A model generated the notes under the pieces. That model was given only the letters and a program-made list of their open reading frames with translations. It did not search any database and was not told the DNA's origin. Shown one piece after another: positions 11,774 to 22,425 of a stretch of 64,000 bases of DNA. Position numbers and translations under genes: made by a program. Source of the DNA: Adiantum capillus-veneris (taxonomy: Eukaryota; Streptophyta; Polypodiopsida; Polypodiales; Pteridaceae); contig CM043971.1 of NCBI GenBank assembly GCA_014529385.2, forward strand, positions 33,687,709 through 33,751,708. The letters are read 5' to 3'. The first letter of the stretch is position 1; every line of letters starts with the position of its first letter.

Positions 11774-12892
11774 ACATGGATTGCGATCCATGTTGGAAAG
11801 CATTTGAAAATTCTAACTTTGGGAAGTTGTCCCTGGGCATAAGGGGATGCTATTGAGCAATTTTCTCTGGATTTAGAGCTAAAGGTACATGGATCGCGAT
11901 CCATGTTGGGCAATATTTTGGAAATCTGATCATACCATCTGGTAGGGTTCATCTTGATTATTACTTGGTCCAAAAAGTTTGGGATTTGGATCAATGGTTT
12001 GACACTTGGGCTAAATTTTGGAAATCAGGCACACATTCAGAGATTTTGGCTTTTGGAAGTGGATTTTGGGATTCAAATGGCTTGAAACTTCATGGCTTGG
12101 CTTTCTTGATCATACTGAATCAGATGGCATGGGTTTTACTTATTTTGGCCAAAAAGGTACATGGATTGCGATCCATGTTGGGAAGCATTTGAATACAGTT
12201 CTTGTGCACATTGGTTCCTATAGGTTTTCCTAGTACACCGATGAAATTTTTTCAACTTTGGACATGTTTTTCCATAGTTTGCTCCATTTTTTAGTTTATG
12301 GCCATATTTTTTCCGTTTTGACAAAATCTGTTTCTGGCAACAACTTTTGGAGTCATGTTTTGCCTGAAATGTCTTCTTGCTTTGATTTCTGATGATAGAG
12401 GTATGTAGTTCATAGCTTTGCTTGGTTCCTTGGCAATTTTCCCCAGACATTGAATTCTTTTGATAAAGCAATTGAATCCTGCAAGTTTCACCATTTTGCA
12501 AGTAAACTTTTGCTTGGTTTTGATCCCATCACCATTCTTAAGATACATTTGCTTGTCGATAGACTTCGAGGAGAGTTTGAAGTTTCCCAAGTTACTTTAG
12601 CAGTAATTTTGACCAAAAGACCATTTGCAAACTGAAAGTAGCATTCCAGGTGGATTTGATGATCTGTAGAGCACTTTTTGTGATTATTTTGCAACTCTTG
12701 TACTATTTGTTCATTGTCCAGCTCGTGAGCTACTTTTACCCTGATTTTGACAAAAAGGTACATGGATCGCGATCCATGTTGGGAAGCTTTTTGCAAAAAC
12801 AGTCATGGGTTTTTGTTCTTGAGCCTCTATTGTTGCTTCTGTAGAAGTTTCCCTGATTTTAGGGTTTTGGAAACATGGATCACGATCCATGT
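11774..12892. repeat. palindrome cluster II (5 copies)
   Basis: Five copies of ACATGGATCGCGATCCATGT start at 11774, 11887, 12159, 12760 and 12873. Those at 11887 and 12760 are perfect 20-bp palindromes. The other three each have one transition within the central CGCG. Spacings are 113, 272, 601 and 113. Four copies share outer flanks (AAAGGT or similar to the left, TTGGGAAGC or similar to the right), so the conserved unit is about 35 bases. The intervening DNA looks unrelated, though the two 113-base intervals may be weakly alike. Every frame across the motif stays open, which explains the small ORFs listed on both strands here. Confidence 0.9.
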
Positions 12893-13916
12893 TCCAACAC
12901 CTTTTCCTACTGTTTTTAGCTTGGATGATTCTGCTAGGTAGTTGGGGTTTACTGATGAGCGTTTCCTTGTTTTTGATGGGTTTTGGACTCCCTCCTTGGC
13001 CCTGTTAGTTTGCCGATTTTGTGACCTTGTACTGCTTTGATTTGTTGTTTTGGTACTGTTGATGCAATATGGGTCACACACACATGCTCTTGCAAGGTTA
13101 ATGATCATACCTGTCAAATCTGGTGTAGTGGGATCCACCGAGGTGGTCGCAGCAGGCAGAAGCAATTCCGAAAACTCTATGCTCCTGTGGCTCTCTCTCT
13201 CTCTCTCTCTGAATGTAAATGAGCTGCTGTTGCCCTTTTTTGACTATATGATCCCAATGTACCCGCAATGCCCCATTTATACTTACCTTCATTGCTCATA
13301 TCTTGTTGGGCATATCACCTATGGTTCGAACCGTTCGTCATTCTGACACTCGGTTTACAAATGGCGTCTGATCTGCAGTTTTGATCCTTCAAAAGTTGGT
13401 CCAAAATTCATTTTGTGTTGAATTTTTTCATATTTGCCATGTTTGAAGTCCTTGCCTTGAAGTTTCGGCATTTGCTTTCAAAAGTCGATTTTGACTTTCC
13501 TGGCTCGACTTATCAATTTTTTGTTGATTACCTGTCATTTTTTGTAAAAGAAAATTATTTACAATGATTATTAGTCAGCCAAAAATTAGCCAAAATTAGT
13601 GTCACCTCCCTTATATACATACTCTTATTCTGGTATTAGATTGTGACGGTATGGCTCATGATTATGCCAACTAAGAGTCTGCCATGCTCTGAAAACTTGT
13701 GTTTTTTAAGGAAATGGGAAAGAAAAGGAAACAAAACGAAAAGAAAAGAAGTAGGATGATAATAATGGTATATAGAAATGATACTCCAACCGCATTTCCC
13801 CCCTTCCTAGAGTGAGTAGTCCGCAACGAGCATGTGTCAGAGTGCATGGGAATAAAGCGCATGTCTATGCATAGCCGTATAGTGTGGCTCTATGATGCTC
13901 ATGAAGGATATGCATG
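12893..13916. other. non-coding block between ORF-X and pol
   Basis: No gene is recognised. There is a short (CT)n run at about 13191-13210. Together with 11595-12892 this forms about 2.3 kb of non-coding DNA between the second protease/WPK region and the coiled-coil ORF, so it could be LTR or untranslated DNA. I could not find a matching direct repeat elsewhere in the window by eye. Confidence 0.4.
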
Positions 13917-14920
13917 TTAAAACAAATTGCTGTGCAAGAGATAAGTACTAAACAATATGTTCAGTGGCTGTTGGTGGCGAGGTTCCGTGGAAACTGTGTG
14001 GTCCGAACAATAGGACCTGTAGAAGGCGTGCTCTATGTTTGACTGTAACCTGCAAGAGTTTTGATGCTGTTGATGGGGTCGGTTGTTGGCATTTTTTGGG
14101 TTGCCATTGAAATTTCTTAGGTAGGGATCCACCAGAAGAGGCATCGTGAAGGAGATGTTGTTTTGGTTGCCATACCCATCTGAGTGTGGTTTGATGTCAG
14201 AGAGAGTGATCCCTCGGGTTAGGTTGTTTGACAACAGCGGTGGGCCATTTGTGATGGTTTAACTTTTGTGTAGGCAATGTAGGTTTACGTATATTGATTT
14301 GGCGTTTAGGTATCCACAATTGTCTAGGCTTGGTTTCCATGATTGATTTTTTAACCCATATTTTCGTGACCATGGTGGTGGATGATCGCTGAGCTGTCGC
14401 ATAGGTGGAGAAGGTAGAGGTTCCCATTCATAGTCCATTTGTACAAATGGCATGGCTAAAGATTGGCCCTCATGTTCTATGCATAATGTGTCGTCCTGTC
14501 AGTTTGGTGTGGCCTGATAAGTGCGCATCCACGGCACTCCCAGAATAACTGCTTTGTTAAGCTGATGATCTTTGACCACATGAAATTGATGTGGATAAAC
14601 TGTTCCATCAATGTTGATTGGCAAATTCATGTGGCCCAGACTGTCCAGAGTACCTCTGTTTGCGACCTTGAACCCCATAGTGTTGGGCATTAGAGGTTCC
14701 TGTGTGATTTTCTAAAAGTGGAGTAGTTAACCACATTACCCCTGGCCCCTGTGTCCACTAATGCTCTTTCAGTGGTGCCGTCGGTAAGTTGTAACTGAAT
14801 GCGTAGATCCATCCCTCCTAGCCATGTAGTCGCCGTTTGTATGGATGCTATCGGAGCGTCCTGAATAGCCACATCCTGTTGTTCTTTCCTCTGGAAGTTT
14901 GCTTGTTCCCGATGTTTCAA
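13917..14920 (-). pseudogene. second retropepsin-like domain (PR2) and W-x-P-K tail
   Basis: The minus-strand frame 14920-14690 reads LVDTGARGNVVNYSTF, the D-T-G-A active site of a retroviral-type aspartic protease. After a frameshift, 14690-14499 reads HQFHVVKDHQ and AVILGVPWM, the hydrophobic I-L-G motif that closes the fold. The frame 14920-14690 is the same frame as the integrase C-terminal ORF (15250-14942) and is separated from it only by a TAG at 14942-14944. This protease therefore looks like an extension of the same polyprotein, beyond integrase. Further down, 14427-14197 reads KIWVKKS and QLWIPKRQ, a W-[VI]-x-K motif like that in the ORF at 30124-30810. A protease at this position is unusual because gypsy proteases normally precede reverse transcriptase. 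Confidence 0.7.
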
Positions 14921-14941
14921 TATTCTGAGTTTGGCCTTCTG

Positions 14942-15924
14942 CTATGCTTGTTCCGGAATGTCCTGTGCTTGACATCTGCATTGAGCTGCTGCATGGAGTG
15001 TTGCCAGTTCGTCTGGTGTCAACGGAAGAAGATATTTCTTTAACCTGCAACCACTCGTCCAATTAGGCATCTCCTCTCCCGCCAATGTTGTAAGTTTAAT
15101 GACGCCACTTTGCGATATATCATGGATCACAAAAGGCCCCATTCCTCGCTTTTTGATTTTTTTGGAGTGCTGTTTCAAGGTGTACATGAGAATGTAATCC
15201 CCGTTTTGGAACTCCTTACCAAACACTTGTTGATCATAAAAAGCTTTCATTTTCTTTTTCTTAGCATATATCCCAGCTATCGCTTGAAGTCTAGTTTCAT
15301 CTAACTATTCTAGTGTGTCTAGTCTGTCCGATAGCTCATAGCCCATTTATCCTAATTGTGTTGCCACTCTAAGGGATTTGACTAGGAATTCAAATAGTAG
15401 TATCGCATTAATTCTGAATACCAGGTTAAAGGGAGTCGTTCCAATGGAGGTTTTAAAAGCTACGCGGTAAGCCCATAAGGCGGTGTGTAACTTTTGATCC
15501 CAATCATTTCTTGAGTCACTGACTATTTTGGTGAGCACTGTGCATAGGATTTTGTTGGTACTCTCTGCCTGTCCGTTGGCTTGCGGATGATAGGGTGCTG
15601 ACTTTTGATGGACCACCATGAATTCGTCAAGGAGGGTCTCAATGACGTCGTTCACAAAGTGTGTTCCTCTATCGCTTACTATTTCGATTGGTAGTCCATA
15701 CCGCATAAAGACGTTTTTGAAAAGGAACTGAGCTGTAGTCCTTGCATCATTTTTTTGGGTTGCTTTGGCTTCCGCCCACTTCGTCATGTAATCTGTTGCT
15801 ACGATGATGTATTGTGCGTGTGTCCTGTATCGTGGAGGGTTAATGGGACTAATGAAGTCAATGCCTCATTTGGCAAAAGCATGTACTCCCATCATCGGCC
15901 TCAGTGGAATTTCATCTCTCCTCA
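14942..15924 (-). pseudogene. Ty3/gypsy integrase core and C-terminal domain
   Basis: Minus-strand frames give the catalytic core: VATDYMTKWAEA (first Asp) near 15800, VSDRGTHFVN (second Asp) near 15670, and HPQANGQAESTNK (Glu) near 15560. All three acidic residues of the D-D-E triad are present. FKTSIGTTPFNLVF follows near 15430. Frame 15250-14942 reads FYDQQVFGKEFQNGDYILMY and GMGPFVIHDI, a C-terminal domain of the GPY/F kind, ending at a TAG. One in-frame stop lies just before the first Asp region (15868-15870) and there is a frame change between core and tail. Integrase joins the retrotransposon's cDNA to chromosomal DNA. This one is the best preserved catalytic domain in the window but is still broken. 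Confidence 0.85.
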
Positions 15925-16634
15925 GGGGTGGTTTTGTGCGTTGACATTCATCACATCGTTTTACATATGTGGTTGCATCCACGAACATGGTCGGCCACCA
16001 TATGCCTTAGTGGAGCACTAGCTTTGCCGTTTTATCAGCGAAGAAGTGTCCTCTGGGTTGTCCTGCGTGTGCTTGATCTAGGCCTATAAAGTTGGTTGGC
16101 AATGAGCAGATAGTGTTTGGCCTCTTCCTCGACAGTTTTCCTTCTTGCTTTGTCCCATTCTGCTGGAAAGGTTTTGTTTTTTAAGTACTCAATGATGTGA
16201 GCACTCCATTTAGGCGCTTGTACTACCCGAAACATTGTGGCATGTTCCACTGGGGGCTGTATTATACATCTAACACAGGATTTTACATATTTATGGACAC
16301 TATATTCCATGTTTGGCCAGTAGATGCCCAATCTTTGTAACCGTTGGCCTGTCTGTGTTTCACCAGTGTGAAATCCCGTATTTTGTATATGAGCTTGTTT
16401 GAGGTAGTAGGTGGTATCTTCAGGCTATACACATAGTCTCAGTATCCCATCCTTACCGTGTTTGTACAGCTGTCCTTCTAAAAGGATGAGATTCCGTGTT
16501 TGATGGATCATTGATGGTTGTCTTTCTATCTGCAAAGAGCCAATTGTGAGTAGAGGCATGACCTCTTTGCTCCATTGCGGCACCATTTCTATGTTAAACA
16601 GATATGAATAAGGAAGTTCATCATCAACACCCAC
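15925..16634 (-). pseudogene. integrase N-terminal region with two successive HHCC zinc modules
   Basis: Reading down the minus strand, 16634-16425 encodes a linker ending NLILLEGQLYKHGKDGILRL. After a TAG at 16423-16425, the same frame reads AHIQNTGFHTG ... LGIYWPNM ... YVKSCVRC, a complete H-H-C-C integrase zinc domain. It continues through WSAHIIEYLKN and EEEAKHYLLIANQLY. After a frameshift it reads AHAGQPRGHFFADKT ... IWWPTMF ... YVKRCDECQRT, a second complete H-H-C-C domain that leads directly into the catalytic core. Each zinc domain is preceded by its own LY-type linker, so the duplicated unit is linker plus zinc domain, about 330 bases long. Gypsy integrases ordinarily have one. Confidence 0.8.
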
Positions 16635-17320
16635 ATGTGCTTCCCCATGAAATAGGCGTGAAAGATGATCTGCTCTCTAGTGTGTGGTCCCCTTTTTTAC
16701 AACCACCGTGAAGTCAAACTCAAGCAACAATATAAACCAGCGGACAATTCTTCCTGTGTTGCAAGGTTTTTTTACTAGATATAACAGTGCTTGATGATCC
16801 ACGAAGAAGACAAACTTGTTGGCTAGAAGGTAGTGTCTGAATTTCTTGACAGCATAGATCATTCCCAGACCTTCTCTTTTTGTAGCAATGTAATTTCTCT
16901 CTGCGTTGTTTAGTTGTCAACTGGAGTAGCAAATGGGAAAATCCATTTTCTTCTCTCCTAGCTGGGCTAATATGCACCCAATGGCATAGGCCGATGCATC
17001 CACATGGACACAGAAGATTTTTCTCTAGTCAGGGGCTTGCAAAATTGGAGCTGAAATCAAATGTTGCTTCAATTTTTGGAAAGCTTGCTCACATTCCTCC
17101 GTCCATTCGAACTTAGTTATGAAAGCGTACAATGGCTTAGCTATTACAACATACATATATATGAAACGCCGGTAGTATCCGCAATGCCCCATAAATGTTT
17201 GCACTTGTTTTATCTTTGTTGGTCTCGGTAGTGCAACAATTGTCTGCACCTTTTCTTGATCAGTTGAAATGCCGTTTTTGGACACTATGTGGCTCAGAAT
17301 TCTATCTTGTCTTACCATGA
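16635..17320 (-). pseudogene. reverse transcriptase connection and RNase H
   Basis: Minus-strand frame 17318-17025 reads GISTDQEKVQTIVALPRPT and QVQTFMGHCGYYRRFI, the thumb and connection of gypsy reverse transcriptase. A stop at 17025-17027 follows; then VHVDASAYAIGCILAQ, TKREGLGMIYAVKKFRHYL and VFFVDHQALLYL carry the D, E and D of a type-I RNase H. Frame breaks lie near 16920. RNase H removes RNA from the RNA-DNA hybrid during reverse transcription. It sits in the usual order between reverse transcriptase and integrase. Confidence 0.85.
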
Positions 17321-18468
17321 AGGCACATTTTTTCGGGTTTAAGAAAATACGATACGTCTTGCACTTTTCAAAGACTTTACTCAGATAAGTGATGCGGTCA
17401 GTTCATTGATGGGAATGAACACAAAGATCATCCATGTAGATCTCCAGAAAAATTCTAAGATATTTTTTTGAATGTGTGGGTCATTAGTCTTTGAAATGTG
17501 GCCGGGGCATTGGTCAAGCCAAAAGGCATTACCCTGTATGCAAATATACCCCACTCTATCGCAAAAGCTGTCTTATGCTGATCTTCCACCTTAATCGTCA
17601 ACTGGTTGTAGCCTGAGAACCCATCCAAGAAACTATAGGCCTCTTTCCCTGCTACCCTCTCAATAACATGATCAGTTATTGGTAGTGGGTAGTTATCCCT
17701 GATGGTACCTGCATTTACTTGCTTGAGGTTTACACAAACTCGCAGTTTGCCATTCTTTTTGGGTACCACCACAATTGGGGACACCTACTCCGTGTGCTCA
17801 ATCTCGTAGATAAACTCGGCGTCCTTCAGTTTGTCTATTTCCTCCTTGATTTTCTGTGAAAAAGTTTCATTGTACATGTAAGGACGTTGTCTGCATGGTG
17901 TGGCATCCCTCTTAAGGGGAATCGTGTGCTGAGATATCTCCGGATCTATCCCCTTTAGATCTTTGTATGACCATGCAAAGACATATTTATATTGCCTGAG
18001 CGTATCGACTAGAAGTTGCTCTTCCTCTTCGGTAAGGTCCATGGCAATATATGCCGGTTTAGGCTCCTCACATGGTTCTGCTAAGTTGATGATTTTCGTG
18101 TTTTCAGGCCCATCATAAGAAGTTCTTGGTTCTTTGGAATCTCGTTTGGGTTTTTGCACCACTATCTTCCTATCCTGAATGGTATACTTCTTATAGTGGG
18201 ATGGTGCATCAAATTTATCATCAGTTGATTCCTTGTTAGTTTCCATTTCTGTTGTCCAAACTTCTTTCAATGCTCGTTTCAAATCATTGTATTTGACTAT
18301 GCGCTCCACCTTGGACAACTTACATAGTTTTTCGGTATCTTTCTCTTTTTTTGGTTTGTGTTTTGATGTTGTTTTGGTTGAGTTAGATTTTATGTATTGC
18401 CCTAAAATCCTATCCTTGAGGCAGTTAGTCGCTTCGACTAATCTCAAGTACTGCGTTCTGTTAGTCAA
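17321..18468 (-). pseudogene. Ty3/gypsy reverse transcriptase
   Basis: Frame 18468-17785 holds a lysine-rich linker and then the start of the enzyme (YKYVFAWSYKDLKGIDPEIS, TPCRQRPYMYNETF), ending at a TAG. Frame 17784-17455 reads SPIVVVPKKNGKLRVCVN, SFLDGFSGYNQL and MPFGLTNAPATFQRLM. Just below, in another frame, lies FLEIYMDDLCVHSHQ, with the YxDD catalytic box present as YMDD at about 17421-17432. The breaks are the TAG after the first segment, a stop at 17455-17457 and one at about 17401-17404. The wording of these motifs is of the Athila/Tat type rather than the chromovirus type seen at 41-48 kb. Confidence 0.88.
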
Positions 18469-18546
18469 TTGAGGTGCTGAGTCCTTGCTGTGCTTGTTGT
18501 GGTTATTTCTACGTTTATTTCAATACCTACGTTGTCTTCGAGGGTT

Positions 18547-19644
18547 TTAGTTTGGGAAATCATAGTAGATCACGCGGCGATCCTTCCGTTTGATGCTTTG
18601 GCTTGAGCTACTAGACAACTCATCATCCGCGTTATCCTCTAGCGTCTTATCAGTCGAGTCTTGAAAATCTTCTTTATCATTCGTTTGGACAAGGTCCCTT
18701 ATAGAGATTTCGTCCACTATGCATCGGCATTTGATCACCCCTTCCTTGTCAGGTACGTCTTCCTCGGTCTTTGGAGTTAGGTGGACATTCATTATCTGGA
18801 ATGGAATGATATCATACCCTTCCTCATCACAAAATTTGGTGAGGGTCACTTCATTGACACAAACATCAAGAGTAGCTAGTATTTTTTGCCATCCAAACGG
18901 TTCAAACATCTCTTATGGAAAAGGCTCTGGTATGTACGCTTTATCTTGTGGAGTCCTATCAAGAATGCAGTCTTGCGTTTTTAGACTTCCACAATCTGAA
19001 GCTTCTCCTGTCCATTGGTGAGCTTTGTTTTGGAGCCAAGCCGGTATTCCTCCTTCCTGGTCAATTGCGGAATGCAAGTCTTCTCCTGGGGCTCTTTCTA
19101 CGTCTTTATAGCTATGATCTGCGAAACTAATTTTTGTAGTGACATCCTTGTTCTTAAGATAGATATAGTCGTAACCCCAATCTTGAACCATTTTGAGTTG
19201 ACACATGAATGGTCTGCCCAGAATGATGTCAAAATTGTTGCTTGCATCGAAATTCATAATAGCGAAGGTGTGTTCATATGCAATTCCACAAGAGGTTACC
19301 AAAATCTGCTCCAAGATGCCAATAGGTCTCTCCAGGTACCCATCCGCTAGTTGAAGTTTCATTCTAGTCTTTCTTAGAGCAGGTTTTTCCCATTTTTTCC
19401 ACATTGCTTTGGTGGCTATGGAAATTCCGGCTCCACTATCCAATATCGCTACCTATTTTACATCCTTGTACTCTACCAGTAGGGTAGTATTTCCTTCTTT
19501 GCCTTCACAATAGTCCCCTACCTTGTTTACTGGCACTGACTCATGTTTAGTTTGCTTCAAGGGTTGTGTATTTAACGTGTTTGGAGAGGGCTCGGGTGAA
19601 GGAATTACAAGCCCTAATTTTTTTCCAATTTTTCGCGACCTCAT
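18547..19644 (-). pseudogene. retropepsin PR1 and linker of Athila/Tat-like polyprotein
   Basis: Frame 19644-19453 reads PVNKVGDYCEGKEGNTT and ends at a TAG (19453-19455). In the same frame it continues as ILDSGAGISIATKAMW, the D-S-G-A active site, then LADGYLERPIGILEQI and FDIILGRPFMCQLK, the rest of a retropepsin (19443-18913). Frame 18909-18547 is a linker with an acidic, serine-rich tail. The phrase V/I-P-V-N-K-x-G-x-Y-x-E-G is shared with the protease at 29474-30127, so the two elements are related. No gag is visible upstream (19645-20800), which suggests the element is truncated there. Confidence 0.8.
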
Positions 19645-20364
19645 CCCAAAGATGCGGTCTAATATTGAGCAATTACGATAAAGTCAGTGTACAACGGATA
19701 GGTGATGACATCAGCTCGTGAAGAGTTTTAGTATCCATCATCTTAGGATTGGCTTTCCATTGAGATGGAACTTTCCTTATCTCATATCAAGTTTCGAGGT
19801 TACCAATAAATGAAGGTAAAGTCTGCAACGACTGTGGTTTACTGTCTTCCGATATCAATGTGCCGGCATCTCCATAGAGAAGATTTGGAATTTTTAGTTT
19901 ACCAATATGACTAGAATAGGTATTTTATTTTTGAGATATGGTTTGAATAGAGAGAGGGACATCAATAATTATATTTGGTACAATTTTATGAAAAGGACTT
20001 GTTAAGTGTGGTATTCTTACATCATAGCTTAGATTTAAATGAAGTCATGAATGTTTTGTTATTTGATGTTTGAGTTTTTTATTAATAGCCAAGCATATCT
20101 TATAGATAGATGCTAACTTTGTGAAGAGAAGCCACCTAAGTAGAAAAAAAGCTTTATTTTTTGCTTTAGAGAGTTCCTTATTGCAACCGTCCAATTAAAA
20201 CAAGCCTTGGTAATCCTAATTATACAAAGATGAAAAGAAAAACGTATAAATGTATGCATTAAGTATTTTAAGAAAAAGCTACCTATATTATACAAGAGGT
20301 AGCTTGAAGGAAAAACACCATATTCAAAAGAATAAACTTTGGATTTAGAATCCATGTTCTGTCA

Positions 20365-20516
20365 TCTTATCACTAAGTTATATGCCCAAGTATTCATGTC
20401 CTCAAGTACAAATGAAATTTGCACAACTAAGTTATGTGATCTTATCACTAGGGTATATGACCAAGGATTCATGTCCTCAAGTATGAATGAAATTTTCACA
20501 ATCATGTCTAGCAGTA
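20365..20516. repeat. 76-bp tandem duplication
   Basis: Two copies starting CTTATCACTA at 20365 and 20441, with a period of 76 and roughly 85 percent identity by eye. Both contain TTCATGTCCTCAAGTA. Confidence 0.85.
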
Positions 20517-21312
20517 AAGAATGAGTCAAATATAAAAGGAGTATTAATGATGCTTTTAAAAGTTGCACTACTCGAATAAGTGCCAATATATTTTTAGATA
20601 TATTTTGGTTTTTGAGTATATGTTGTGTTTGTAAGGACCACATTTGAAGTTTCATCAATTTTTCAAAAATTGCTCTTATGTTCTATTCAAGTGATCAATA
20701 CAAACAAATTGAGGCCGCTCCATGCTCGGGGGATGTACTATGTAATCATGTTACCTTGTGAGTTCAATAGGAGGGATTTTAAAGGCAAACACTTTAGGCA
20801 ATTAAACAAAGATACATTAAAATAAGGAGGTTTTATATTCAAATTTGAAAAAAAAAATCCTAAAATAAAGAGTCATTTTATTTATTCAAACATGTTAAAT
20901 AATATAGGGGTTTTTTAAATTACCCCATGAATGCACACTATATAGAGGGGTACTAAATAGTGCACCCCTTGAGGCTCCATGGAACTATCTCATGAAATTA
21001 AATCCCATAGTACATACTACTCTCTCCCAAAAGAAAGCATGCTTATACTCATTATTGAGATACAATTCTAGCATGCGTGCTCAAAGAGATGTCCTCCTCC
21101 ACTTAAGCGTGTGATGTAAGGTTGTGCATTTGAGTGGTGAACCACACTCCTCTCCTCTTTGATGCTAGTTGATAAGGATGCTTTTGGTTTGTTTAGCTAC
21201 TCTTAACCTATTGAAGATAAGAAAAGGATACCATTCCCATGTAATTGTCTCATGGACATGTCCTTCATGTATGTGTTATTTAGTTGCAAAAGCAGGCATG
21301 CTTATGCTCTTG

Positions 21313-21407
21313 ATTAGAGAAAATTCCTCCCTTTGCTCTCAACAAGATGCCCTCCACAATTTTATTTTATTAGAGAAAATTCCTCCCTTTGCTCTCCACA
21401 AGATGCC
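21313..21407. repeat. 56-bp-period duplication
   Basis: ATTAGAGAAAATTCCTCCCT occurs at 21313 and 21369. Each copy continues through TTTGCTCTC and ACAAGATGCC, and the copies are nearly identical, which suggests a recent duplication. Confidence 0.85.
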
Positions 21408-22133
21408 TATCAAGTGAAGAGATTAATTTTTTTTAGGGGAACAACAATTGCATGGCTATCTAGAATGATATATGCAAAGACAAGACGGGATCTACTTGTA
21501 GCACTCTAGTAAATGACTTGGCTTGCAATAGAGAAACAATGTATGTACAAGAGGAAACAGAATTATTAAGGATATATATGTATTTGGTTAGCCGTTGTGC
21601 TTAGAAACTCATGTTTATCTTATTGTAAATATGATTTGCCTACATAACTAAGAATACAAGTGTTACTATCTTTTTTTCCTTCATTTTTTATCTTGGTGTT
21701 TGTAAACACCATCCTCATTTGAGATCCCCTCAACATGAAAATTGGTTTAGTAAGGGCTTGTGAACAAGTCCAATTTTGTTGCTCATTTTTTATCCTAGTT
21801 TCTTAACATTGTACTCTTGGATGATGCTTTTGATTCCATTGGCCTCCCTTTAAAGTGTCTTGAATTTGTAGACAATATTTTTTTATTATTAGTGCAATGT
21901 TTGATGAGAGTGCTATTTATTAAAAAGTTACTCATCCTTTTTTTTTTGCCATAAAAGTTACTCTTCCTTATCAACAATGTTAAAATCATGCTTCCAAATG
22001 ATTTGTCGCTGCATATACACAAACACAAAAATATATTTGTGTGTTGAAGATATGGCTATGTGTTAAGGTTAAATTTATGATACCATCCTTTAGTCACATA
22101 GAGTTATCTTGAAGTAGGCTTGAGCCTCATGCC

Positions 22134-22425
22134 CACTTGCTAGTTTAATTGAGGCATGTGATGCTCTAATGAGCTTCAAACCTCCTCTTAATATCCTATA
22201 GAGCAACAATAAGTGAGGATTGAGTTTAGGTTTGAGTCTCGCATCCATGTGCTAGTGCCTTGAACAAAGTTTGAGTGTCTCCACCTGCTAGTTTAAGCAA
22301 ACTCAAATTAAATACTCTTCTTAATATCCCACATAGTAGCAACAAGTGAGGCTTGAAATTTTTTAAACTTAAGTTTGAGACCCCGGTTCATGTGCTAGTG
22401 CTTCAATTTATATGGCCACAAAGGG
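22134..22425. repeat. diverged tandem repeat, about 160 bp
   Basis: Phrases recur in the same order: tgctagtttaa, tcttaatatccYaYatag, gcaacaa(g/t)aagtgagg, (t/g)ttgaga/tctc and catgtgctagtgc. The copies are well diverged. The boundaries are approximate. Confidence 0.55.

Noticed and set aside
2998-12892. Palindrome array as a CRISPR array
   Set aside because: Spacing is irregular (113 to 601 bases), the repeat is a perfect palindrome of 20 bases, there are no cas genes, and the DNA is clearly from a plant nucleus.
14688-14692. TAATG stop-start overlap inside PR2 as translational coupling
   Set aside because: The two frames are halves of a single protease fold, so a simple frameshift is the better explanation.
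14942-19644. The minus-strand pol element as a complete element with LTRs
   Set aside because: I could not find a pair of direct repeats around it by eye and no gag is visible upstream of 19644; a self-alignment would be needed.
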